NCBI GenBank assembly: GCA_044226195.1
Contig: JBGAHO010000018.1
Span: forward strand, 7,283-71,282
Length of the DNA: 64,000 nt
Source: RPQJ01 sp044226195
GTDB taxonomy: Bacteria > Pseudomonadota > Gammaproteobacteria > Steroidobacterales > Steroidobacteraceae
Reading direction: 5' to 3'
Shown: in pieces, positions 8,374 through 16,554 of the stretch
Layout of the letters: every line of letters starts with the position of its first letter
Position numbering within the stretch: position 1 is the stretch's first letter
Made by a program: the position numbers and the translations under genes
Notes under the pieces: generated by a model
The model's database searches: none
Told to the model about the DNA's origin: nothing
Seen by the model: the letters and a program-made list of their open reading frames with translations, nothing else

Positions 8374-9101
8374 GAGCGCTGGCGTGGAATCCGCAGCAGG
8401 CGCTGCACGAACCCGCGGTCCTCGACGAGGTGAACGCGTCGCTCGAGCGCATGAGCGCCGAGGAGCGCGTGGGCTGGGCGATCGAGCACCTGCCCGGTCC
8501 GCACGCGCTGTCCTCGAGCTTCGGCGCGCAGGCGGCCGTGTCGCTGCACCTCGTCAACTCGCAGCTGCCCTCGATTCCCGTCATCCTGGTCGACACCGGC
8601 TACCTGTTCCCGGAGACCTACCGCTTCATCGACGACCTCGTGCTGAAGCTCGGCCTGAACCTCAGGGTCTACCAGTCGTCGGTCTCGCCCGCGTGGCTCG
8701 AGGCCCGGCACGGCCGGTTGTGGGAGCAGGGTGTCGACGGCATCCAGCGCTACAACGAGCTGCGCAAGACGGAGCCGATGCAGCGCGCGCTCACCGAGCT
8801 CGGCGTGCAGGCCTGGTTCGCGGGCCTGCGTCGCGACCAGTCCGCGAGCCGCCGGCGCATCCCGCCGCTCGAGTGGCGGGACGGCCGCTGGAAGATGCAT
8901 CCCATCTTCGACTGGACCGACCGCAAGGTCTTCGACTACCTGCGGCGGCACGCCCTCCCGTACCACCCGTTGTGGCACGAAGGTTACGTCTCCATCGGCG
9001 ACTGGCACACGACGCGCACGCTCGCCGAAGCCGGCGATGCCGAGGCGACGCGTTTCTTCGGCCTCAAGCGCGAGTGCGGCATCCACGGCCTGGAGGGCTG
9101 A
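8370..9101 (+). CDS. cysH: phosphoadenylyl-sulfate (PAPS) reductase
   Basis: CysH reduces activated sulfate to sulfite with thioredoxin or glutaredoxin. In 243 residues the PP-loop-like SSSFGAQAAVSLHL, the substrate region VDTGYLFPETY and the catalytic C-terminal ECGIHG (Cys236) are present. The paired cysteines (CC...CxxC) that bind 4Fe-4S in APS reductases are missing; the equivalent position reads RYNELRKTEPM. This predicts the PAPS-specific, cluster-free enzyme. An ATP sulfurylase and APS kinase must therefore be encoded elsewhere. The ATG overlaps the cysI stop (ATGA). Confidence 0.96.
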   Translation: MRALAWNPQQALHEPAVLDEVNASLERMSAEERVGWAIEHLPGPHALSSSFGAQAAVSLHLVNSQLPSIPVILVDTGYLFPETYRFIDDLVLKLGLNLRVYQSSVSPAWLEARHGRLWEQGVDGIQRYNELRKTEPMQRALTELGVQAWFAGLRRDQSASRRRIPPLEWRDGRWKMHPIFDWTDRKVFDYLRRHALPYHPLWHEGYVSIGDWHTTRTLAEAGDAEATRFFGLKRECGIHGLEG

Positions 9102-9105
9102 GTCC

Positions 9106-10524
9106 ATGCGCTACTTCCCGTTGTTCGCCGACCTGCAGGGCCGGCGTGTCCTGGTCATCGGCGGCGGCGAAGTGGCCGAGCGCAAGGTGCGGTTGCTGCT
9201 CGAGGCGGGGGCGGCCGTCACCATCGTGGCGCCCGAACTGAACGAAACGCTGGACGCGCTCGTGCGGGACGGCCGGGTGTCGCTCCTCGCCACGCGCTTC
9301 GAGCCGGCGCAGCTCGGCGGGGTGCTGCTCGCCGTCGCGGCGACGGATGACCGCGCGGTCAATGCCGCGGTGGCCGCCGCGGGCCGCGAGCGCAACGTGC
9401 TGGTCAACGTGGTCGACGACGCGGAGCTCTCGAGCTACATCGTGCCGGCCATCGTCGATCGCTCGCCGCTGGTGATCGCGGTGTCGACCGGCGGTGCGGC
9501 CCCAGTGCTGGCGCGCCTGGTGCGCGCGAAGCTGGAGGTCGCCATCGACGAGTCCTTCGGCGTGCTGGCCGCATTGCTCGAGCGCTGGCGCACGCGCCTG
9601 AAGACGGCCTTCCCGGACGTCCAGCGCCGTCGGCGCGTGTACGAGCAGGCGGTGCAGGGACCGGTGGCCGACCGCGTGCGGTCACGGCAGGTCGAAGCCG
9701 CCGAACAGGAGATGGCGGCTCTGCTCGCGGCAGCGTCGACCGCCGGGACGACCGGCCGGGTGACGCTGGTCGGGGCCGGCCCGGGTGACGCCGGACTGCT
9801 GACCCTGAACGCCCTGCGTGCCCTGCAGGAGGCCGACGTCGTGCTGCACGACCGCCTGGTCTCCGCCGACGTGCTCGCACTCGCCCGCCGCGATGCGGAG
9901 CGCATCTCGGTCGGCAAGATGGCCGGTGGCCATTCCGTGGGCCAGGGCCGCATCCACGAGCTGATGCTCGAGCACGCGCGCGCCGGCCGGCGCGTCGTGC
10001 GACTCAAGGGCGGTGACCCGTTCATCTTCGGGCGTGGCGGCGAGGAACTCGAGTTCCTGGCGGCGCACGGCATCGCGTACCGGGTCGTGCCAGGCATCAC
10101 GGCGGCGCTCGCGTGCGGCGCCTACGCCGGAATCCCGCTCACGCATCGCGAGCACGCGCAGTCGGTGCGGATGGTGACGGCCCACACGGGTGACGCGCTC
10201 GACGGCCTCGACTGGGCGGCGCTCGCGCAGGAGCGGCAGACGCTCGCGCTGTACATGGGCGTCGCCGGGCTCGCGACGATCCGTTCGCAGCTCGTCGCGC
10301 ACGGTCGTGCGCCATCGACGCCGGTCGCGGTCGTAGAGAACGGCTCGCGGCCGGAGCAGCGCGTGACGCTCACCACGCTGGGCGAACTCGACGCGGTCGC
10401 TCGCGACGGTGGGATTCGCTCGCCGGCCCTGGTGATCGTGGGTGAGGTGGCCGCGCTCGCCGGCCAGTTGCACTGGTTCGGCGCCGCCCCGCGCACGCTC
10501 GGCGCGTTGAGCGCCGCCGCCTAG
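9106..10524 (+). CDS. cysG: siroheme synthase (precorrin-2 dehydrogenase/ferrochelatase and uroporphyrinogen-III methyltransferase)
   Basis: A 472-residue fused enzyme that makes siroheme from uroporphyrinogen III, the cofactor CysI needs. The N-terminal half is the NAD-dependent dehydrogenase/chelatase (VLVIGGGEVAERKV, STGGAAPVLARLVR). The C-terminal half is the SAM methyltransferase (VTLVGAGPGDAGLLT, RLKGGDPFIFGRGGEE, VVPGITAALACGAYAGIPLT). The start is the ATG 4 bases after the cysH stop; an in-frame extension upstream lies inside cysH and is rejected. The stop TAG shares a CTAG palindrome with the stop of the convergent gene. Confidence 0.97.
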   Translation: MRYFPLFADLQGRRVLVIGGGEVAERKVRLLLEAGAAVTIVAPELNETLDALVRDGRVSLLATRFEPAQLGGVLLAVAATDDRAVNAAVAAAGRERNVLVNVVDDAELSSYIVPAIVDRSPLVIAVSTGGAAPVLARLVRAKLEVAIDESFGVLAALLERWRTRLKTAFPDVQRRRRVYEQAVQGPVADRVRSRQVEAAEQEMAALLAAASTAGTTGRVTLVGAGPGDAGLLTLNALRALQEADVVLHDRLVSADVLALARRDAERISVGKMAGGHSVGQGRIHELMLEHARAGRRVVRLKGGDPFIFGRGGEELEFLAAHGIAYRVVPGITAALACGAYAGIPLTHREHAQSVRMVTAHTGDALDGLDWAALAQERQTLALYMGVAGLATIRSQLVAHGRAPSTPVAVVENGSRPEQRVTLTTLGELDAVARDGGIRSPALVIVGEVAALAGQLHWFGAAPRTLGALSAAA

Positions 10525-10925
10525 CGCCCGCGCTGCCGGAAGACGATCGACTGCGCGCTCAGCCAGTCGAAGCCCTTCAGTTCGGATTCGAAATAGCCGA
10601 CCCGCCAGCGCATGTGCGTGATCGTCGCCATCAGGCGGGTCAATTCCAGGATCTCGGGCGGCGCCACGACCACGGCGACGATGTCGGGATTGCTGGTCAT
10701 GGCACCGAGCAGGATCGCGTTGGCCTGCGCCAGCTCGGCCATGTCGTGAACGTCGAACGAGTGGCACGTCACGTCGAGGTAGTTCAGGATCACATAGCGC
10801 AGGTCGACGAAGCGCGGATCCTGCGTGCCGATGGCCGTGGCGTCGAAGAACTCCTTCGGCGTGAGCACCCCGCGCACGTGCACGTGCAGTCCCCAGGGCT
10901 CTTCCCATGTCAGCGTATAGTCCAT
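10521..10925 (-). CDS. STAS/SpoIIAA-like protein of unknown function
   Basis: The ATG at 10925 gives 134 residues beginning MDYTLTWEEPWGL. An N-terminal extension to 11060 is open but of unlikely composition. The pattern of beta strands and helices (VHVRGVLTPKEFFDA, then RYVILNYLDV and VAVVVAPPEILELTRLMA) resembles STAS or SpoIIAA-like domains, which sense small molecules or bind partner proteins. No catalytic residues stand out. It converges on cysG and the two stop codons overlap by 4 bases. A link with sulfur metabolism is only positional. Confidence 0.7.
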   Translation of the reverse strand: MDYTLTWEEPWGLHVHVRGVLTPKEFFDATAIGTQDPRFVDLRYVILNYLDVTCHSFDVHDMAELAQANAILLGAMTSNPDIVAVVVAPPEILELTRLMATITHMRWRVGYFESELKGFDWLSAQSIVFRQRGR

Positions 10926-11072
10926 GCGCTCCACTCGCTGTACGCATCGTGACCCAGGCCGGGCCCCCAGACCATTGGCGCTCTGCCGCGGCTCGCTAGC
11001 GATTTCCCCGGATCCGACCCCGGTCACGAAATCGGCCGTCGCGGTGGTCTCGACGGGCATCGTCGCCCACGC

Positions 11073-12365
11073 TCAGGACGGCCGGGCCGCCGAGTCCTCC
11101 ACCGCCGCGCCGCGGGCGTCGAGGGCACGCTGCAGGCGCGCGTCGTCGACCTGCCCGCACCACTTGCCGATCACCAGCGTGGCGACGCCGTTACCGATGA
11201 GGTTGGTGAGCGAGCGGGCCTCGGACATGAAGCGGTCGATGCCGAGGATCAGCGCCACGCCGGCCACCGGCACGTGGCCGACCGCGGACAAGGTCGCCGC
11301 GAGGACGATGAAGCCGCTGCCGGTGACGCCGGCCGCGCCCTTCGAGGTCAGGAGCAGCACGGCCAGCAGCGTGAGCTGCTGCACGAGGTCGAGCGGCGTG
11401 TTGGTGGCCTGTGCGATGAAGACGGCCGCCATGGTCAGGTAGATCGCCGTGCCGTCGAGGTTGAAGGAATAGCCGGTCGGGATCACCAGTCCGACCACCG
11501 ACTTCGCGACGCCGGCCTGCTCGAGCTTGGTCATCATGCGCGGCAGCACCGACTCGGACGACGAGGTGCCGAGCACAATGAAGAGTTCTTCCTTGATGTA
11601 GCCGATGAACCGCCACAGGCTGAAGCCGCTCGCGCGCGCGATGGCGCCCAGCACGCCGAAGATGAACAGCAGGCAGGTGCCGTAGAAGCAGGCCATCAGC
11701 TTGCCGAGCGACAGCAGCGTGTCGACCCCGTACTTGCCGATGGTGAATGCCATCGCGCCGAACGCGCCGATCGGCGCCAGCCGCATGATGTAGCCGACGA
11801 TGCGGAACAGCACGCCCGACAGGCGCTCGATGAGGCCGAACAGGTCGTCGCCGCGACCGCCCAGGGCGTGCAGCGCGAAGCCGAACAGCACCGAGATCAA
11901 CAGCACCTGCAGCACCTCGCCGGTGGCGAACGCGTTGAAGATGGTCGTGGGAATGATGTTGAGGACGAAGTCCGCCACGCCGTGCGGACCGGCGGCCTTG
12001 TCCGTGTACTGGGCGACCGCGGTGGCATCGAGCGTCGCCGGATCGGCATTCACGCCCGCGCCCGGCTTCACGACGTTCACGACGACGAGGCCGATGACCA
12101 GCGCGAGCGTGCTCACGACCTCGAAGTAGATCAGCGCGAGGCCGCCGGTCTTGCCGACCTTCTTCATGTTCTCCATGCCGGAGATGCCGAGCACGACGGT
12201 GCAGAAGATGATCGGCCCGATCATCATCTTCACCAGCTTGATGAAGCCGTCCCCGAACGGCTTCATGGCCTCACCCGCGTGCGGGTAGAACGTGCCCAGC
12301 AGCGCGCCGATCACTACGGCGACGATGACCTGGAAGTACAGCGAGCGGAGCAGCGACAGGCGCAT
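11073..12365 (-). CDS. dctA: dicarboxylate/amino acid:cation symporter (DctA/GltP type)
   Basis: This 430-residue inner-membrane protein belongs to the DAACS family, which imports C4-dicarboxylates or acidic amino acids with protons or sodium. The family's reentrant loop and substrate site are recognisable: a serine-rich GTSSSESVLPRMM, GYSFNLDGTAIYLTMA with the NxDGT motif, and SKGAAGVTGSGFIVLAATL. The N-terminus starts directly with the first helix region. It is transcribed in the same direction as, and 12 bases from, the hydrolase and TonB receptor upstream of it, so one transcript is possible. Substrate assignment (dicarboxylate versus glutamate) is by overall similarity and remains open. 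Confidence 0.9.
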   Translation of the reverse strand: MRLSLLRSLYFQVIVAVVIGALLGTFYPHAGEAMKPFGDGFIKLVKMMIGPIIFCTVVLGISGMENMKKVGKTGGLALIYFEVVSTLALVIGLVVVNVVKPGAGVNADPATLDATAVAQYTDKAAGPHGVADFVLNIIPTTIFNAFATGEVLQVLLISVLFGFALHALGGRGDDLFGLIERLSGVLFRIVGYIMRLAPIGAFGAMAFTIGKYGVDTLLSLGKLMACFYGTCLLFIFGVLGAIARASGFSLWRFIGYIKEELFIVLGTSSSESVLPRMMTKLEQAGVAKSVVGLVIPTGYSFNLDGTAIYLTMAAVFIAQATNTPLDLVQQLTLLAVLLLTSKGAAGVTGSGFIVLAATLSAVGHVPVAGVALILGIDRFMSEARSLTNLIGNGVATLVIGKWCGQVDDARLQRALDARGAAVEDSAARPS

Positions 12366-12377
12366 CGGGATGGCCGA

Positions 12378-13328
12378 TCAGGGTCGGGCGAGGAAGGCCT
12401 GCAGCGCGGCGAGCGTGCGCTGCGGATCCTCCTCGTGCGGCACGTGCCCCAGGTCGTCGAACTGCACGAGCGTGCTGCCGTGAATTTCCTTCGCGAAGCG
12501 CCGGGCGTAGGTCGGCGGGATCAGGCGGTCCCGCCCGCCCCAGAGGATCAGCGTCGGCGCGCGGATCTCGCCGAGTCGACCGATGTCGGCTCCGGGCCGC
12601 GCCTGGCGGAAGCGCTCCACCAGTGCCTGGCGGTTGCCCGCGCGCGTCGCCAGGTCGTAGTAGCGGTCGATCAATTCCGGCGTGACGCGCTCGGGGTGGC
12701 CGTATACGTTGCGCAGGCTCGACGAGATCATGGCGCGCGGCAGCAGCACGGGCACGAGCCGATTCAGCACGGGAATGCGCGCCACCTGGAACGCGACCGG
12801 CACCGACTCGGAGAGCAGCGGATAGCCGGCCGAGTCGACGAGGACCAGGCGCTCGACGCGCTGCGGTTCCGCCAGTGCCGTTTCCCAGGCGATCCAGCCG
12901 CCGAACGAGTTGCCGGCCAGCACGCAGTGCTGCAGCCCGAAGTGATCGAACACCTGGCGCATGAACGCCACGTAACGCGGCATCGAGTAGTCGCCGTCCG
13001 CCGGCGGGCCGGTCAGCCCGAAGCCGGGCAGGTCGAGCCGGATCACCCGTCGCTGTCCGCGCAGCCCGGCGGTCCAGCCGTCCCAGGTGTGCAGCGAGGC
13101 GGACGTGCCGTGCAGCAGCACGACCGGGCTCGGGTCGTCGCGCGGACCCTCATCGCGGACGTGCACCTGCATGCCGTCGATCGCGACGAACTGCGAAGGT
13201 GGCGGTGCCCACTGCGCGGTCAACGCTTCGACGGGCCGGTCCGGCGTCCACCACGCGGCCACCAGAGCGAGGAGTCCGGCGACCAGCGTGGCGACGATCG
13301 CGAGCAGGATCTTGACGGGTCGTTTCAT
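12378..13328 (-). CDS. alpha/beta-hydrolase with N-terminal membrane anchor
   Basis: The ATG at 13328 gives 316 residues and overlaps the stop of the TonB receptor gene (ATGA). Residues 5-27 form a hydrophobic helix, either signal or anchor. The catalytic triad is clear: Ser141 in GNSFGGW, Asp267 in WGGRDRL and His295 in GHVPHEED. The oxyanion region is HGTSASLHTW. The family includes esterases, meta-cleavage hydrolases and epoxide or haloalkane hydrolases; Asp is not the nucleophile, so the last two are unlikely. Coupling to a receptor suggests it hydrolyses the imported ligand, for example an ester. That is inference. Confidence 0.85.
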   Translation of the reverse strand: MKRPVKILLAIVATLVAGLLALVAAWWTPDRPVEALTAQWAPPPSQFVAIDGMQVHVRDEGPRDDPSPVVLLHGTSASLHTWDGWTAGLRGQRRVIRLDLPGFGLTGPPADGDYSMPRYVAFMRQVFDHFGLQHCVLAGNSFGGWIAWETALAEPQRVERLVLVDSAGYPLLSESVPVAFQVARIPVLNRLVPVLLPRAMISSSLRNVYGHPERVTPELIDRYYDLATRAGNRQALVERFRQARPGADIGRLGEIRAPTLILWGGRDRLIPPTYARRFAKEIHGSTLVQFDDLGHVPHEEDPQRTLAALQAFLARP

Positions 13329-15433
13329 GGCGCGGTCCAGGTCACTTCGGCGAACAGGGTACGGCCTCGGCCGGGGAAATAGCGATAGGTGCCGAAGGCG
13401 TAGTCGGCCCGGTCGGCGTAGGCGCGATCGAGCGCGTTGACCAGCCGCACGGCGACCGTCCATGCGGGCCGCACGTCCCAGCTCGCGCGCAGGTTCAGCA
13501 GCTCATGCCCGGGGTAGCGGTGCGCATTGGCGGCATCGAGCCAGTAGGCGCCTACGCGCAGCCACTCCGCCTCGCTGCGCAGGCCTGGCCACGGTCGCCA
13601 CTGCACCGCGAGCCGCTGCAGTTCACGGGGCGCGGTGTCGATGTCGTGCCCCTCCGTGATCGTCTCGCCGCCGTCGACGGCCCGCGAGAATTCGTACTGG
13701 TGGCGCGCATAGGTGCCGCTGCCCTGCACCGACCACGCATCGAGCGGGCTCCACGCGATCTCGTACTCGACGCCGCGATGTGACGTGCGGCCGTCGCTCA
13801 CGTTGAAGCCGCTCGACTCGCGCAGGATCACGTGGCGCTTGTCCATGTCGAACGCCGCCAGGGCGAAGCGCCATCGGGTGAATGCCCCCTTGAGACCGAG
13901 TTCCACCGCATCGATCCGCTCCGAGTCGAGGTCGGCGATCGACTGCCGGCGCTGCAGGCGATACAACTCGGTCATCTCCGGTGGGCGGAAACCGCGCGAG
14001 ACGTTGACGTAAGCGTCGAGGCCGCGGGCGAGGTCGACCGTGAGAGTCAGCTTCGGCGCCACGTTGAAGAAGTCGTCGCGCCGGTCCGCCGGCCGGCTGT
14101 ACAGGCAGCCGCCGAATCCGCAGGGCACGCCGTTCTCGTCCGTGTTGCCGTCGATCATGCGGTTGTCGTAGTCGTACGCAACGTATTCCGCGCGCACGCC
14201 GCCCCCGAGGTGCCACCGCTGCGCGAGCTTGCGATCGAACTGGCCGTAGAGCGCCGCTACCCGCGAGCGCACCGCGTAGTCGTAGTGCCTGCCGGCCGGC
14301 CGGATCGCATTGGCGGCCGGCGAGCCACCGGTCGTCGGCGCGGGTTGCGTCTCGACGAGGGTCGATCGGGCCCATTCGACGTCGAGGCCGGCCGTGGCCG
14401 ACCACGCGGTTGACGACGTCCAGTTCAGCGTCGACAGCAGGCCCGCGCTGTCCTGGCCGTTACGCTCGATCGGCTGGCCCAGCAGGAAGTGCTGCAGGAA
14501 GTCCATGCGCGAGCGGCGCAGGTAGGGACGCAACTCCAGTGTCGCGCCGCTCGGCAGGCGCGGCGCGAACTCGCCGGTCAGGCGCGCGGACTGTGCGTCG
14601 CGGTAGGCTTCCGGGTTCGGATTGCTGCGGGCGAGCGCCTCGTCGCGATACGCGTCCTTGCCGGTGATGAAGCCCGCGGTCTGCTGGTCGAGGTCGGTGG
14701 CCGCGAGGTCGATGCGAAAAGGAGTCGCACCCCACGTGCCCGTGACGTTCCCGAGAACCTTGCCCTCGTCGAAACCGGAGGACTGCCGCCACCCGCCGTC
14801 GTGCGCATAGAGCCCGGCGAGACCGACGTCCGTCCGCTCCCCGTCGATGCGTCCGTCGAGTTTCGTGCGCACGTAGCCGTCCGGCCCGGCGTCGACGCCG
14901 ACGCGCAGGGGCGGTCGCTCCGCCGGCGACGCCTGCAGCACGTTGATCGTGCCGTGCACGGCATTCGCGCCATACAACGCACTGCCCGTGCCACGGATCA
15001 CCTCGACCGCGGCCGCCTGTTCCGTGTCGACCTCGAGCAGTTCGTTGACGTTGCAGAAGCCTACGGGCCGGATGGGCACGCCGTTCTCGAGCACGAGGAA
15101 CGCGCCGCAGGAGCCGGCGCCCGTCAGCACCGGTGAACGGATCGCCGTGAGACTCTCCTGGCCGCTGCCGCGCTGGATCATGACGCCGGGCACGCGATTC
15201 AGCAGTTCCGAATTGTGGGTGCCATCGGTCAGTCGTACGTCGTCGGCGCCGACCCGGCCGATGCTGATCGGCGTGCGTAGCGCGGGCGCCGGCCGTCGCG
15301 CGGCGGTGACGACGATTTCCTCGAGTCCCGCCGGAGCTGCGTCCGCCCCGACCGGCACGCACGTGAGTGTGCCGACGAGGATGACGAGCCGGAGTCGGCG
15401 GGGCGTGCGGCGGGGAAGGGGCAGGGCGGTCAT
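13325..15433 (-). CDS. TonB-dependent outer-membrane receptor
   Basis: A 702-residue receptor starting at the ATG at 15433, followed by a signal peptide that probably ends near ADAA. The mature N-terminus begins with a TonB box, GLEEIVVTAARR. The plug follows (DGTHNSELLNRVPGVMIQRG, VEVIRGTGSALYGANAVHGTINVL) with two cysteines about 17 residues apart. The barrel ends in an aromatic-rich C-terminus. It should import a scarce ligand using TonB energy. No cobalamin riboswitch or Fur-like box was visible upstream. The ligand is unknown; the coupled hydrolase and nearby symporter argue for a small organic compound rather than iron, weakly. Confidence 0.88.
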   Translation of the reverse strand: MTALPLPRRTPRRLRLVILVGTLTCVPVGADAAPAGLEEIVVTAARRPAPALRTPISIGRVGADDVRLTDGTHNSELLNRVPGVMIQRGSGQESLTAIRSPVLTGAGSCGAFLVLENGVPIRPVGFCNVNELLEVDTEQAAAVEVIRGTGSALYGANAVHGTINVLQASPAERPPLRVGVDAGPDGYVRTKLDGRIDGERTDVGLAGLYAHDGGWRQSSGFDEGKVLGNVTGTWGATPFRIDLAATDLDQQTAGFITGKDAYRDEALARSNPNPEAYRDAQSARLTGEFAPRLPSGATLELRPYLRRSRMDFLQHFLLGQPIERNGQDSAGLLSTLNWTSSTAWSATAGLDVEWARSTLVETQPAPTTGGSPAANAIRPAGRHYDYAVRSRVAALYGQFDRKLAQRWHLGGGVRAEYVAYDYDNRMIDGNTDENGVPCGFGGCLYSRPADRRDDFFNVAPKLTLTVDLARGLDAYVNVSRGFRPPEMTELYRLQRRQSIADLDSERIDAVELGLKGAFTRWRFALAAFDMDKRHVILRESSGFNVSDGRTSHRGVEYEIAWSPLDAWSVQGSGTYARHQYEFSRAVDGGETITEGHDIDTAPRELQRLAVQWRPWPGLRSEAEWLRVGAYWLDAANAHRYPGHELLNLRASWDVRPAWTVAVRLVNALDRAYADRADYAFGTYRYFPGRGRTLFAEVTWTAP

Positions 15434-15570
15434 GCTGGGCGGGGTCCGGTCCCGATTATGGCCAATCGCGCGGTCGTGGAGACAGCACCGTCGCGGAGCC
15501 ATCGGTGTCGCGCCGGCGGGTGGACGACCGCTAGAATACGGCCCCCGTCTCGCCCGAGTTCCCGCCCGCC

Positions 15571-15813
15571 ATGGCCATCTGTCACGACCAGAACCTGCGC
15601 CAGCCGCTGCCCGAGCAGCGCCCCTACGGCATCCGCGTCCGGCTGCGCAAGCTCGACCCGTTCCGTCACCTGGTCGGCGGCGACTGGCAGAAGGAGCACT
15701 GGTATGCGACGGCGCGCGACCGCGACGCCGCGCTCGCGCAGATGAGCGGCCGGTACGTCTATTTCCGCCCGGGCGACCAGCCGGCGCTCGATTTCGAGAA
15801 GGTCGATCCCTGA
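15571..15813 (+). CDS. small conserved-looking protein of unknown function
   Basis: An 80-residue, mixed-charge soluble protein with many aromatics (HWYATARDRD, GRYVYFRPGD). Its composition is that of a folded protein rather than a chance frame. A TAGAAT hexamer 34 bases before the ATG may be its -10 element. It is followed 33 bases later by the MarC gene. I do not recognise a named domain and assign no function. Confidence 0.55.
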   Translation: MAICHDQNLRQPLPEQRPYGIRVRLRKLDPFRHLVGGDWQKEHWYATARDRDAALAQMSGRYVYFRPGDQPALDFEKVDP

Positions 15814-15846
15814 GCTGCCGGCGCAGAATCCGGTGAGCGCGCGGCC

Positions 15847-16548
15847 ATGACCTGGGTCGGTGACTATCTCGGGTATCTCGCGGGCGCGCTGCTCGCGATC
15901 ATCCCCATCGTGAATCCCTTCGGCGCGGTGCCGATCGTGATGTCCGCGTCCGCGCACCTGCCGGAAGCGGAGCGACGCCGCCAGATCCGGCGCGCCTGCA
16001 CCTATGCGTTCTTCCTCATGGCCGGCTTCCTCGTGGCGGGCGGCCTGATCATGAACTTCTTCGGGATCTCGCTGCCAGGCATGCGCATCGCCGGCGGCCT
16101 GATCGTGGCGTTCCTCGGTTTCCAGATGCTGTTCCCGAACGCGCCGGCCGACAAGGCACAGCTCAGCAAGCAGGCCGAGCTGAAGTACGACATCGCGTTC
16201 ACGCCGCTCGCGATGCCGGGCCTCACCGGGCCCGGCACCTTCGCCGTCGTGATGAGCCTGTCGTCGCAGGCGAGTTCGCGCCACGGCCTGCAGCGCGTGC
16301 TCGATTTCTTCGGCGTGTCGTCCGCGATCCTGCTCACCGCGCTGCTCGCGTGGTTCGTGCTGAGCGGCGCCGAGCGCTTCAATCGCCTGATCGGCGAGAC
16401 CGGCATGATCGCCCTGACGCGCCTCACCGGCTTCCTGATGGTGTGCATCGGCGCGCAGTTCATCATCAACGGCATGACGATGGTGCTGGCCGACCCGGAC
16501 CTCTGGTCGGGGCTCGCCGAGGCGATGCGCGGGGCGCGCCCGCGCTGA
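15847..16548 (+). CDS. MarC-family integral membrane protein
   Basis: The 233-residue protein has six predicted membrane helices and the MarC family start (ALLAIIPIVNPFGAVPIVMSAS). The central GLTGPGTFAVVMSLSSQ is also typical. The family is called NAAT (neutral amino acid transporter) from one archaeal member. E. coli MarC was once linked to multidrug resistance, but that was not confirmed. It converges with the large flavoenzyme gene, with 6 bases between stops. Function remains unproven. Confidence 0.88.
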   Translation: MTWVGDYLGYLAGALLAIIPIVNPFGAVPIVMSASAHLPEAERRRQIRRACTYAFFLMAGFLVAGGLIMNFFGISLPGMRIAGGLIVAFLGFQMLFPNAPADKAQLSKQAELKYDIAFTPLAMPGLTGPGTFAVVMSLSSQASSRHGLQRVLDFFGVSSAILLTALLAWFVLSGAERFNRLIGETGMIALTRLTGFLMVCIGAQFIINGMTMVLADPDLWSGLAEAMRGARPR

Positions 16549-16554
16549 GCCGGA

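Noticed and set aside
11274..13382. A 702-codon plus-strand frame
   Set aside because: Antisense to the symporter and the hydrolase; composition rich in Arg, Glu and His and no domain pattern.
15434..15570. Cobalamin riboswitch upstream of the TonB receptor
   Set aside because: The gap is only 137 bases and I found no B12-box-like sequence or suitable fold.
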